Of a DNA stretch of 64,000 bases, positions 34,993 through 44,206 are shown piece after piece. The translations under genes and the position numbers were made by a program. Within the stretch, counting starts at the first letter, position 1. Every line of letters begins with the position of its first letter. This DNA comes from Flavobacterium sp. MDT1-60 (GTDB taxonomy: Bacteria > Bacteroidota > Bacteroidia > Flavobacteriales > Flavobacteriaceae), in the NCBI RefSeq assembly GCF_014844035.1, contig NZ_CP062159.1, forward strand, positions 4,774,001 through 4,838,000. Direction: 5' to 3'. The notes under the pieces are model-generated. The model had not been told where the DNA came from and made no database searches. It worked only from the letters and a program-made list of their open reading frames with translations.

Positions 34993-35811
34993 TTATTTTC
35001 CGTGTGCCGCCACAGAAACTTCCTGCCATTCATCCCAGGTTTTCATACGTTCGCTGTAAGCGTATTTAATCCATTGGATTCCTGCCTTGCCTAAAATCAA
35101 TCTTAAAGGCGGATTTTCTGTATCGACCAGTTTCAAAACAGCTTCTGAAGTCGCTTCTGGTACACCATAATCTTCTGCTTTGTTTCCTTCCTGAAGGGCT
35201 GCTCTCACAGCGTCATATTGTTCTAACGGTTTACTTTGCATTGCAGAAGATGCACTGAAATCAGTTTCATAACCATTTGGCTCTAAAATAGTTACTTTAA
35301 TTCCAAATCCAGCCACTTCTGATGCCAAAGATTCACTTAGACCTTCAACAGCAAATTTAGAAGCACTGTAAATTCCTAATGTAGGCAATGCTACAACACC
35401 CAACGCACTCGAAAGCTGTATGATATGCCCTGATTTTTGTTCGCGCATTATAGGTATAATAGCCTGTGTTAACCAAATTAGACCAAATACATTGGTTTCA
35501 AATTGAGCACGGATTTGCTGTTCTTCTAATTCCTCAATTGCACCTAAATGACCGTAACCAGCATTATTTATTAATACATCAATTTGCCCAAAATGTGTTT
35601 TTGCTTTTGAAACTACTTCAAAAGATGCTTTTTTATCGGTAACATCTAGCTGTAAAACCAATAGATTATCTGGAAATTGTGCCACAAGCTCCTTTAAAGA
35701 ATCTGTATTTCTTACTGCTGCCACAACATTATCACCTCGTTTTAGAAAAGTTTCTGTCCATATTCTGCCTAAACCGCGAGAAGCACCTGTTATAAAAATT
35801 GTTTTTTTCAT
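34993..35811 (-). CDS. Short-chain dehydrogenase/reductase
   Basis: A 272-residue classical SDR. The cofactor motif is TGASRGLGRIW (Gly9, Gly13, Gly15), NNAGYG follows strand 4, and the catalytic Ser is in IIQLSSALGV with YSASKFAVEG giving the Tyr and Lys. The Arg near the first Gly and Asp in LDVTDK suggest NADP(H). The substrate is unknown. It is the first gene of a pair with the AraC regulator downstream. Upstream lies a long decayed gap. Confidence 0.94.
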   Translation of the reverse strand: MKKTIFITGASRGLGRIWTETFLKRGDNVVAAVRNTDSLKELVAQFPDNLLVLQLDVTDKKASFEVVSKAKTHFGQIDVLINNAGYGHLGAIEELEEQQIRAQFETNVFGLIWLTQAIIPIMREQKSGHIIQLSSALGVVALPTLGIYSASKFAVEGLSESLASEVAGFGIKVTILEPNGYETDFSASSAMQSKPLEQYDAVRAALQEGNKAEDYGVPEATSEAVLKLVDTENPPLRLILGKAGIQWIKYAYSERMKTWDEWQEVSVAAHGK

Positions 35812-36372
35812 TGTAAAATATTTATTGTTTTAATATTAAAACAAATTTCCATGAATCGAGGTTAATGACTATGATACAAAAGTCGGCAATAATGAAACGT
35901 TTTAACCAAATCTAACAATATATCATATACCAAAAATAATAGGTATAAAAAACGACTCTTTAGTCTTTCAGGCCAAGGATACCCGCAGGATTCGTTGAGA
36001 ATTATAAGTAAAATTCAATTTTGAAAGCAATTCAAAGATTTAAATTCAAATAAAGATGAGATAAAGAAGAATATTTCTTTGTCTCATCAAGTGACTATAG
36101 CGTGATTCAAACCATTAAGCTCATCCATTTTCTAAGTGCATCTATAGATACCCCTTTTTAGAGACGTTTGCGATTGCCCACCACCATTGAGCTCACATCG
36201 GTTTTAGACGATACTAGGTATTTGTACAGGCTCAATTATGCCTGTAATGTTTGACAGGGGTAAATCTGCCAAAATTCTGAAATATCTGGGAAAGCATAAA
36301 TGCCCTTAAGTCAAGGAACAAGTCAATGAGTATTTTCTCTTTAAATGCTAACAAAAATAGAAAGTCGGATGT
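35812..36372. other. Decayed intergenic region
   Basis: No intact gene is present. A strong hairpin with a 14-bp stem (GATGAGATAAAGAA at 36055-36068, right arm 36075-36088, loop GAATAT) has no T tail. A short frame near 36230-36306 (MPVMFDRGKSAKILKYLGKH) is not recognised. Higher G+C around 36130-36250 than in the flanks suggests old foreign sequence. Confidence 0.4.
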
Positions 36373-36600
36373 ATGGTTTTTGATTTTGTCATCTTACACT
36401 ATGGGCAGAATACGCAGCAGCATATACATGAAAAGTTAATCGAAAAAGCAAAAGTGATATTATCGATCACAAATTTACCGGCCAGCGAGATTACATTTAG
36501 TTTAAACTTTGAATATCCGCACTTTTTCAATGAGCTGAATAGTAGTTTCATAGAAATAAGACCCTGCCTTTGTTTAGCCCTATTTCGCAACAGACAGTAA
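36373..36600 (+). pseudogene. AraC-type DNA-binding domain remnant
   Basis: The frame reads QQHIHEKLIEKAKVILSIT, then NLPASEITFSLNFEYPHFFN, which is the linker plus second helix-turn-helix of Bacteroidota AraC regulators (IHDKLIEKAKxLL..TxLSVSEIAYxLxFEYPQYF). The N-terminal domain and first helix-turn-helix are missing. After LNSSF the frame slips, and a SPLEFRQ-like end is read in another frame. The opposite strand frame (36399-36626) is a shadow. Confidence 0.6.
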
Positions 36601-36640
36601 AACTTTACAATTAAAGGCAATTCCATTGTAAAGCATTCAA

Positions 36641-36672
36641 CAGAAAAGGCTGTCTTGGTAAAGACAACCTTT
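36641..36672 (-). terminator. Terminator of the M16 peptidase operon
   Basis: On the minus strand AAAGGTTGTCTT pairs with AAGACAGCCTTT over 12 bp (one G-T) around a TACC loop and runs into TTTTCTG. It lies 38 bases behind the peptidase stop at 36710. Confidence 0.8.
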
Positions 36673-36709
36673 AATGACTAATAAAATAAAAAAATGAATC
36701 TAAAGTATT

Positions 36710-39523
36710 TTACTTCCCGGATTGCTTTTCCGGGCTCATAACTACTTCGACACTTGTAGAACTATCCAAGACGTGCTTACTAAACTCCTGAATAGTTTTC
36801 TGATTAATTTTAGAAATTAAGTTTTTATATTCTTCATCCTGTAAAAACGGAATCTGATTTAAGCTGTTATTATAAAGAGTGTTGTTCCAGAAAGAATTTG
36901 TTTTAAGTGATTCTTCCCTATTTTTTAGAAGTGCTTTTTTAATATCTTCTAAATCGCTGGCGTTGATCGGATTTGATTTTAAATCACTTATTTCTTTCCA
37001 GACAATCTGCATTAGTTTTTCTTGTTTATCAGGATCACAGTCAAAAGTCAGAGCCAGTTCAAAAGTTGGTGTAGGAATCAATTCCAGGTTTCCGCCCACA
37101 TTTACGCCGTAACTGCCGCCTTCTTCTTCTCTAATAGTCTGCAGGAATCGTTTGCCTAATAATTCTCCAATAACATACATATTCATTACATTTTCTTTGC
37201 TGTACGCTACTTTTCCGGTTAGGTTAAGATAAACAGTTGTTTTAGGCACATCCATTGGACGTTTGAAGTGAACTATTGTTTTACCCTTTGCAGGTTCAAT
37301 ATTGTGATCGACAAAATTTTCTTTTAAAGCCGGATTTGAATTTATATTTCCGATGTATTTCTGAATCAGTTCTAATCCTGATTCTGGAATGTTTCCAACA
37401 AAAATAAAAGTGAAATCTGCCGCATTTTTAATTCGGTCGCGGTAGATGTTTTCTGCTTTTTTCAAATCGATTGTTTCAAGAAATTTTTCATTAAAAAGAA
37501 AGGTTCTTGGACTGTGATTTGAATTTGCTAAATCAATAGAATCTTTAAACGCGCTTCCATTATCTTTTTTAATTGTTTCTAAACGGTTTTGGTACTGTTC
37601 TTTCAGAATATTGAAAATGTTCGGGTCAAAACGCGGCTCTTCAAAAGAAAGATAAAGCAATTGCAGCATCGTTTCAAAATCAGCTTTGTTTGAACTTCCT
37701 TGAAAACCCTGCGTATTTTCGCCAATAAATGGTGTTACCTGCGCTACTTTCCCTGTTAGTTTTTCTTTTAAACCAATATTATCAAAACTTCCTAAACCGG
37801 ATGATCTTGCAATTGTGGTTGCAATTTCTGCAGATGTTAAATCTTCTGTTTTTACCAATGATTTCCCGCCTTTAGAAAAAGCAGAAAAAACAATCTGATC
37901 TTGCGAATACGTTGTTGGTAATACAATTATTTTAGCCTCATTTTCTAAAATATATCCTTTTGCTCCCTTAATTCCGGTTACATCATATGTTTTTTTAATC
38001 GCAGCAGGTTTTAAATCTTTTTCGATTAAAGCGGCATTGTTTACTTTTTTAGTATAAGGTTCCAACGTTTTGTTTTCTACCTTTTTCATTACGTTTACAA
38101 CAGCTTCCTTAGTCGGAAAATTGATTTTATCCTCTTCAGAACCAGTAACTAAAATAACCTGATTGGTTGGTTGTTGTACCGTTTTTGCGTGAGCGTTTAA
38201 TTCCTCCAGAGAAATACTGTTTATTATATCTACGATTTGCTTGTAATCATCTTCTGGCGCAAGAAACGGTTTTGCTTTTAAGAAATAATCGGTCAATTTA
38301 TCTGCCCAGGTTTCATTGTCGACTTTATCTTTATTGCTGATAAAATCATCGTATGAACTTATAAAAAGCTTTTTGGTTCGGTCCAATTCAGTTTGTAAAG
38401 CGCCAAAACGGTTTAAACGTGCAGCTTCTGTATAGGCTTCTTCAAATGCTTCCAGCGTTTTTCCTTTTTTGGCAGATGCCGAAATATTATATGTGTTGCT
38501 TAATCGTGAAATGCCACCAAAATAAGTACTCAAATTTAAACTAGAGGCTTGGTTTTTTAGCAGTAATTCTTTAAAACGACTGTTTAAAATGTTAGTGTAA
38601 AATGAGTTCAGTACATTTTTGCGTGTTACGTTATTGTCTTTTAAAAGCGGTTCATCAAAAATATAGCGTAACGTAATTACCGTCGATGAAGCTTCCTTAT
38701 CTGCAGCAGTTCCAAAATACAATTCATCGTGTTTTGGAATTGCTTCATAGGTTCTGACTGCTGCTTTTTTTGCAAGCGGAATTCCCGAAAATATCGATTT
38801 TACTTTTTGCTCCATTAGCTTTACATCGATATCTCCCACTATAATAACGGCCTGTAAATCTGGCCTGTACCATTTTTTATAGTAATTGCGCAATTCTGGA
38901 TATTTAAAATTATTAATGATATTCAGATCGCCAATTACATCACGTTTGCTGTATTTTGAACCTTTGTATAAAACGGGATCAGTCTGCATTTTTAAACGGA
39001 AATCACTTGTTCTGCGGGTTCTCCATTCTTCTCTGATAACACCTCTTTCTGCATCAATTTCTGCATCTGTCAAAGACAAAGCGCCAGACCAGTCGTGTAA
39101 AACCCAAAGCGTCGAGTCAATTAGTTTTTGATTGTTTACAGGAACTGTGCTAATGTTGTAAACGGTTTCATCCTGAGCGGTATAAGCGTTGATGTCTTTA
39201 CCAAAAGTGACTCCGTTTTTTTCAAGCATTTTAATGATTCCTTTTCCTTTAAAATGTTCTGTTCCATTAAAAGCCATATGTTCCAGAAAATGCGCCAAGC
39301 CGTTTTGATTGTCGTCTTCGAGTATAGCGCCCACATTTTGAACGAAATAAAAACTCGCTCTGTCTTTTGGTTCTTCGTTATGCAGGATATAATACGTTAA
39401 GCCGTTTTTTAATTTTCCGGTGGTCACGTTTTTATTAAGCGGAATTGTGGTTTTGAATTGGGCAAAGACGCCGTTAAAAGACAAAAACAAAATTCCAAGG
39501 ATGATATTTTTTGTAGTTTTCAT
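36710..39523 (-). CDS. M16 family zinc metalloprotease (PqqL-like)
   Basis: A 937-residue periplasmic protease with signal peptide (to FAQ, residue 22) and the four-domain inverzincin layout. The zinc site HFLEH has His78, Glu81 and His82, with Glu159 in DAERGVIREEW as third ligand, 77 residues later as in pitrilysin. The length equals that of E. coli PqqL (about 930). The second half (from about 500) lacks a zinc motif, as expected. It is the last gene of the SusC-SusD-ABC locus, 11 bases behind the permease. It probably degrades peptides or small proteins brought in by SusCD. Confidence 0.93.
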   Translation of the reverse strand: MKTTKNIILGILFLSFNGVFAQFKTTIPLNKNVTTGKLKNGLTYYILHNEEPKDRASFYFVQNVGAILEDDNQNGLAHFLEHMAFNGTEHFKGKGIIKMLEKNGVTFGKDINAYTAQDETVYNISTVPVNNQKLIDSTLWVLHDWSGALSLTDAEIDAERGVIREEWRTRRTSDFRLKMQTDPVLYKGSKYSKRDVIGDLNIINNFKYPELRNYYKKWYRPDLQAVIIVGDIDVKLMEQKVKSIFSGIPLAKKAAVRTYEAIPKHDELYFGTAADKEASSTVITLRYIFDEPLLKDNNVTRKNVLNSFYTNILNSRFKELLLKNQASSLNLSTYFGGISRLSNTYNISASAKKGKTLEAFEEAYTEAARLNRFGALQTELDRTKKLFISSYDDFISNKDKVDNETWADKLTDYFLKAKPFLAPEDDYKQIVDIINSISLEELNAHAKTVQQPTNQVILVTGSEEDKINFPTKEAVVNVMKKVENKTLEPYTKKVNNAALIEKDLKPAAIKKTYDVTGIKGAKGYILENEAKIIVLPTTYSQDQIVFSAFSKGGKSLVKTEDLTSAEIATTIARSSGLGSFDNIGLKEKLTGKVAQVTPFIGENTQGFQGSSNKADFETMLQLLYLSFEEPRFDPNIFNILKEQYQNRLETIKKDNGSAFKDSIDLANSNHSPRTFLFNEKFLETIDLKKAENIYRDRIKNAADFTFIFVGNIPESGLELIQKYIGNINSNPALKENFVDHNIEPAKGKTIVHFKRPMDVPKTTVYLNLTGKVAYSKENVMNMYVIGELLGKRFLQTIREEEGGSYGVNVGGNLELIPTPTFELALTFDCDPDKQEKLMQIVWKEISDLKSNPINASDLEDIKKALLKNREESLKTNSFWNNTLYNNSLNQIPFLQDEEYKNLISKINQKTIQEFSKHVLDSSTSVEVVMSPEKQSGK

Positions 39524-39534
39524 TTTGATATTTT

Positions 39535-41802
39535 TTATCTTCTATTTCTTCTAATTAATATAAAAGCGCCACTTAATATGATCAATAAAGGGAATAGTCC
39601 GATGAAAACCAATTTATTAATGAAAACCTGATTGGCATTGATGGTTATTTTCTTATCCATACTTTCGGGACGAGTCGTGTCAATAGGAAATTCATAATTG
39701 TTGAGCCAACTGAAAATATCGGTTACAAACTGAAAAGTTCCCGAACCGCCTCGGCTTAACTCGGCATTGCCCATAAAATCTGCATCACCGGAAACTATTA
39801 TTTTTTGCGATTTACCATTTATATTTCTCGTTAAGGCTACTACAAGCGGAACGGCTGTTACAGAAGGCTGTTTCTTTAAATCTTCAGAAACAGAAGTAAT
39901 TGCTGTTTGCGATTCCCAAGCCGGCTGGTTATTTGTTTTTAAAAGAGGTGTTACTTTAAATCCTGCATCTTTAGTGGTTTTAATTCCGCTGCTTCCTAAA
40001 AGCGGAATTGGGTTATTGTTTCTGGTTTTACTAAATTTAATAATATCAGGGTTTGTGTTTTTTTGAAGATCTGTTACTAAATAATCAGGAGAATTGGTTT
40101 CGCTTTCCTGCACAAGGGTTTGTTTGGTATAAGTTAACCCTAATTTATCTGTTATAGCAGCAAGAGCTGAATTGGTTTCAGGTTCTGCCAAAAGCATTAA
40201 ATTTTTCCCCTGGTCGATATATTTAGTAATACGGTCAATAGCGCCCTCACTCAATTGTGTTTTTGGATCGGCAATAATTAAAATATTTGTTTGTTCGGGG
40301 ATATTCTGCGCATTAATATCTACAGTAGAAACATCAAACCCCTGATTGATTAAGGAGTATCTAAATGTTATTTCATTAAACCCTGTTTTGTAATTTTTAT
40401 CTCCGTTTTTGTCAATGCTGCGCTCCATGTTTCCGGTTGCAAAAATAATTTTTGGAGCAGGGACCACTAATCGTTTTAAGGATGCAGAGATTTCTTTTTC
40501 GCTGGGAACTTTAAACAAATCGTCAAACATTCTTAAAAAGGTCTTTTTTCCATTGTATTCAACCGTTCTTACAACTCGGTTTTGCTCTGGTTTAAGATCA
40601 ATAATCTTTTTAATTTCGGCAGGAGAATATAATTTTTTTAATTTTAAATTCTGCGTTTCGATCATTTTATCGGCAAGCTGTTTATCATTCAGTCCCGGAT
40701 TTTGTGCATACAATGCTTCATTGTTTGACGTGTCATAATAATACACATATTCCATTTCCATTTGGGGTAAAAAACGGGTATAATTTTCAAAACTGGCAAT
40801 ATCTGAATTTTGAGAGTAAGGCATGGCCATATAATAGTTTATATCTAATAAGTTTACGTAAGTGGTTAACTTAATTGGACCGTCTATTTTTTTGACAATA
40901 TTTAAGCTGGTTTGGGTCAGTGTTCTGTCTTTTGTTCTGGTCATATCATAATACAATGACAGGGAAGCTGTTGACGTAATATAACCAAGTGCAAGAACTA
41001 CACTTATTAAAGCAGTATATTTTAAAACTCTTTGGGAAACTGACTGCGCATCTCTTCCGGTTTGTAATTTGTAAATACTCAGTCCAATAAAAAGACTGCT
41101 TACTAAAATAAAATAAAATACATCTTTACTTATTAATAGACCTTCGAGCATTTCGTTGGCACGTCCGGCGATAGAAAGAAAATAGGTGATGTCTTTTACA
41201 TATTCGATATCCTGCCATAATTTGCCAATAAAATTTAGTCCGGCCAAAACAACTAATGTACTAATGGCGGCAACGACTTGATAAGAGGTAAGGCAGGACA
41301 TAAAAAGACCGATTGCGGCATAAGTACATACTAATAAATACAAACCAATTAGTCCTGAAATGGCAAATTTAAGATCTAAATTATCAATAGAGAAATAGGC
41401 AATTGTTACCTGCAATCCCAATATTCCAACAAATAAAAGGCAGTAAGCTGCTATGGCTAAATATTTCCCTAATACGATATCTTTAATTTTAATGGGAGAA
41501 GATAGCAGCAGTTTGATAGAGCCGCTGTTTATTTCACGGCTCACCAAACCCATTGTCAATAGTGGAACATATAGATATAAATAATTCTGCATTTCTGTAT
41601 ATAAACCGTTGAAGCCCGAAAATATAATCTGAGACAAGTTACTAAGACCTTCTCCTATTTTTTGCGCTTTTTCAAATCGTTCAACAGAGTCGAAAAATTT
41701 CCAGCTCGACTGGATTGAAAATATAACTAAAACGACCCATGCAACAGGCGAATAGAACATCGTATTGAGTTCCGTTTTAGCAATTCTGTATATTGTTTTC
41801 AT
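39535..41802 (-). CDS. ABC-2 permease fused to a Gld-type periplasmic domain
   Basis: A 755-residue membrane protein. Residues 1-250 carry six helices of an ABC-2 permease (GldF-like, starting MKTIYRIAKTELNTMFYSPV, with REINSGSIKLLLSSPIKIKD). After a helix at about 262-282, a periplasmic GldG-like domain runs to about 725 (ILIIADPKTQLSEGAIDRIT, LMLLAEPETN), and a final helix with IRRNRR closes it. It is thus a single-chain GldF-GldG-like subunit. It lies 11 bases behind the ATPase gene. The locus context argues against motility and for transport linked to SusCD and the protease. Confidence 0.88.
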   Translation of the reverse strand: MKTIYRIAKTELNTMFYSPVAWVVLVIFSIQSSWKFFDSVERFEKAQKIGEGLSNLSQIIFSGFNGLYTEMQNYLYLYVPLLTMGLVSREINSGSIKLLLSSPIKIKDIVLGKYLAIAAYCLLFVGILGLQVTIAYFSIDNLDLKFAISGLIGLYLLVCTYAAIGLFMSCLTSYQVVAAISTLVVLAGLNFIGKLWQDIEYVKDITYFLSIAGRANEMLEGLLISKDVFYFILVSSLFIGLSIYKLQTGRDAQSVSQRVLKYTALISVVLALGYITSTASLSLYYDMTRTKDRTLTQTSLNIVKKIDGPIKLTTYVNLLDINYYMAMPYSQNSDIASFENYTRFLPQMEMEYVYYYDTSNNEALYAQNPGLNDKQLADKMIETQNLKLKKLYSPAEIKKIIDLKPEQNRVVRTVEYNGKKTFLRMFDDLFKVPSEKEISASLKRLVVPAPKIIFATGNMERSIDKNGDKNYKTGFNEITFRYSLINQGFDVSTVDINAQNIPEQTNILIIADPKTQLSEGAIDRITKYIDQGKNLMLLAEPETNSALAAITDKLGLTYTKQTLVQESETNSPDYLVTDLQKNTNPDIIKFSKTRNNNPIPLLGSSGIKTTKDAGFKVTPLLKTNNQPAWESQTAITSVSEDLKKQPSVTAVPLVVALTRNINGKSQKIIVSGDADFMGNAELSRGGSGTFQFVTDIFSWLNNYEFPIDTTRPESMDKKITINANQVFINKLVFIGLFPLLIILSGAFILIRRNRR

Positions 41803-41813
41803 TTGTTTATTTT

Positions 41814-42761
41814 TTAAGAAAGAATAGTATTTTTAGAAGGCGCTTTTTTTGATAACTGGGCAAAAATTTCATCCAGAGATACTTTTTCGAATTGGATTTC
41901 GCGCAGTTTCCAATTGTTGTAAACGCTTAGTGAAATAATTTTTTCAGCAACATCCTGCGAGCCGGTAAAGGTGACCCGTACTTTTTTTGGAGTTAGGAAA
42001 ACGGCATCTTTTATTTCCGGAATTGCAAGTAAGGCCTCAACTGCTGGCGGGTTTTCAAAACTTGCAGTCAATTTATCAGCTTCGATATAGTTGTTGAAAG
42101 CATCCAGAGTATCAGAAAAAACCATGTGCCCGTTTTCAATCATTCTGATATCCTGACATGTAGCCTGAACTTCAGAAAGAATATGTGAAGAGAATATTAC
42201 AGCTTTATCTTTAGAAATCTTTTTAATTAAATTTCTAACTTCTAAAATTTGATTTGGATCAAGTCCGTTTGTAGGCTCATCTAAAACTACCAGTTTTGGT
42301 TCGTGAATAATAGCCTGGGCAATTCCCACACGCTGACGATATCCTCCGGAAAGATTACGAATTAAACGATTGCTGAAGTGCGAAATACCACATTGTTCTT
42401 TGGCTCTTTCAACGGCATTTTTTAAATCTTCTTTTTTCACATGACGAAGTTGTGCGCAGTGAATTAAATATTCATTTACGGTTAAATCCAGATGCAAAGG
42501 CGGTGTTTGGGGTAAAAAGCCAATTAGTTTTTTGGCTTCAACAGGGTTTTCTTTTAGGTTAATTCCGTCAATAAAAATATTGCCGCTGGTTTGGTTTAAA
42601 ACGCCGCAAAGAATATTCATTGTGGTTGATTTTCCTGCGCCATTAGATCCTAAAAGACCTAAAATTCTATTTGTTTTAATTTCAAAACTTATATTTTGAA
42701 TCGCCCAATCCTTACTGTATTGATGCGACAAGTCCTCAACTCTTACAATTGTTGTTTCCAT
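41814..42761 (-). CDS. ABC transporter ATP-binding protein
   Basis: A 315-residue ATPase of the ABC-2 (GldA/CcmA) type. Walker A is GLLGSNGAGKSTTMN, the signature is LSGGYRQRVGIAQAI, Walker B is LVVLDEPTNGLDP, and the switch His is in SSHILSEV. The extra C-terminal 90 residues are the usual extension. It pairs with the permease 11 bases downstream and follows susD after 63 bases holding a perfect hairpin. Confidence 0.95.
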   Translation of the reverse strand: METTIVRVEDLSHQYSKDWAIQNISFEIKTNRILGLLGSNGAGKSTTMNILCGVLNQTSGNIFIDGINLKENPVEAKKLIGFLPQTPPLHLDLTVNEYLIHCAQLRHVKKEDLKNAVERAKEQCGISHFSNRLIRNLSGGYRQRVGIAQAIIHEPKLVVLDEPTNGLDPNQILEVRNLIKKISKDKAVIFSSHILSEVQATCQDIRMIENGHMVFSDTLDAFNNYIEADKLTASFENPPAVEALLAIPEIKDAVFLTPKKVRVTFTGSQDVAEKIISLSVYNNWKLREIQFEKVSLDEIFAQLSKKAPSKNTILS

Positions 42762-42777
42762 AGTGTTTTTTAAAATC

Positions 42778-42810
42778 GCAAGAATGTATTTTTATGAAAC
42801 ACATTCTTGC
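42778..42810 (-). promoter_or_regulatory. Intercistronic hairpin between susD and the ABC genes
   Basis: GCAAGAATGT (42778-42787) and ACATTCTTGC (42801-42810) form a perfect 10-bp stem with a 13-base loop in the minus-strand transcript. The tail is only GATTTTAAAA, so it is more likely an mRNA stabiliser or leaky terminator than a full stop. Confidence 0.55.
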
Positions 42811-42824
42811 GGTATTTTTAGTAT

Positions 42825-44195
42825 TTAATATCCTGTATTTTGGATTAAGAAAGGATTAGAACGCATAGCAGGTTCTGGTATTGGAAATAAACTGTCGGTA
42901 GTTTTCCAGATTTTATCAGACAAAACAGAGAGTGTTTCATCTAGTTTGCCGGTTCTCTTAAGATCCAGCCATCTGTGCCCGTTTTCTGCAAAAAACTCAC
43001 GTTGTCTTTCCAGAGCAATTAAATCCAGAAGCTGGTTTGGATCTGTTAAAGCAGTACTGCCTAGTAAAGCCCTGTTTCTAATGACGTTAATATCCTGCTG
43101 AGCTCCGGTAATATCATTGGATCTTACTCTGGCTTCGGCTCTTATTAAATAGAGTTCTGCCAATCTAAGTATCGTTGAGCGTTCTATAGGAGAATTACCA
43201 AATGCGTTTTTATATTTATTTGGTGCAATACCTAAAAATACTCCGTTTCTATCTCTAATGTCAATGGTCCAATTTGTTTTTCTGGCATCACCAGTTTCAA
43301 AAAGTGCATTGCCTTTTCTTAGCAGTAAAGTTCCTCCTGTTGTAAATACCGCACCTCCTTCGTAGGTATAATTAACATTAAAATACGGTATTTGAAGGAT
43401 GGATTCCTGATTATTTGTAATAAACGGACTGTTTGCCGATGTTAAACCAGTAATTATTTTATAAGCTCCTGTTTCGTTTATGACAGCAGAGGCATGCGCA
43501 GCAGCATCACTCCATTTTCCTAAATAAAGATTTACTCTTGCTAATAAAGCTTCGGCAGCCCATTTTGTAGCTCTGATTCTTTCATCATCATAATTGCCAT
43601 AATTGGTTGGAAGATCTTTTGAAGCATCTGTTAAGTCCAGCAAAATTTGTGCATACACCGTTTCTTGCGAAGATTGCGGTAACAACGCAGACACATCTAC
43701 ATTTGTAGTAAGTACTAAAGGCACATTACCCCAGAGATTGGTCAGGTAAAAATAAGAATACGCTCTTAGAAATTTTGCTTCGGCAATCCATTGTCTGCTT
43801 TTGGAAGCATTAAGTGTAGTGCTTTTAGTAATTCCTTCGATCACGTTGTTAGCGTTATAAATAGTTTTGTACAATTCGCCCCAATTACTGTTTATAGTTC
43901 CGTCAGTTTCCGGAATTTCATTAGAACTGTAAAAATTTGCAATACCGGTTCTTGGTACTAATTCGTCAGCAGTTTGTCCAAGAACAGAATGTACTCTGTT
44001 ATAATAAAAATCGGCCACCATGCTTTGGTAGATTCCGTTTACAGCAGCCTCGGCTGTAGACTCTGTAGAGTATACACTTTCTGATGATAATTGATTGCTC
44101 GGAAGATCAACATCCAGAGCATCATCACAGCTTGTAAGTCCTAGTAAAAGAAAAAACGAAAATATATAGGTATATTTAGTTGAAATATTTTTCAT
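42825..44195 (-). CDS. SusD/RagB family nutrient-binding lipoprotein
   Basis: A 456-residue surface lipoprotein (lipobox LGLTSC, Cys23) that caps the SusC porter. The TPR-like scaffold motifs are present: AEAAVNGIYQSM, EAKFLRAYSYFYLTNLWGNV, KWAAEALLARVNLYLGKWSD and the C-terminal RQREFFAENGHRWLDLKRTG. The size is at the small end for the family. It lies 11 bases behind the susC-like gene. The ligand is unknown; the neighbours point to peptides or proteins rather than glycans, since there is no glycosidase. Confidence 0.95.
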   Translation of the reverse strand: MKNISTKYTYIFSFFLLLGLTSCDDALDVDLPSNQLSSESVYSTESTAEAAVNGIYQSMVADFYYNRVHSVLGQTADELVPRTGIANFYSSNEIPETDGTINSNWGELYKTIYNANNVIEGITKSTTLNASKSRQWIAEAKFLRAYSYFYLTNLWGNVPLVLTTNVDVSALLPQSSQETVYAQILLDLTDASKDLPTNYGNYDDERIRATKWAAEALLARVNLYLGKWSDAAAHASAVINETGAYKIITGLTSANSPFITNNQESILQIPYFNVNYTYEGGAVFTTGGTLLLRKGNALFETGDARKTNWTIDIRDRNGVFLGIAPNKYKNAFGNSPIERSTILRLAELYLIRAEARVRSNDITGAQQDINVIRNRALLGSTALTDPNQLLDLIALERQREFFAENGHRWLDLKRTGKLDETLSVLSDKIWKTTDSLFPIPEPAMRSNPFLIQNTGY

Positions 44196-44206
44196 GATTT
44201 TTAGAT

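Noticed and set aside
36230..36306. A short frame resembling a transposase fragment
   Set aside because: Only about 25 codons with no recognisable transposase motif and no inverted terminal repeats around it.
36399..36626. 75-codon minus-strand frame
   Set aside because: It is the shadow of the AraC remnant read on the plus strand and has no plausible family pattern.
39535..42761. Gliding motility GldA/F/G genes
   Set aside because: The fused permease and its place between SusD and an M16 protease do not fit the gliding locus.
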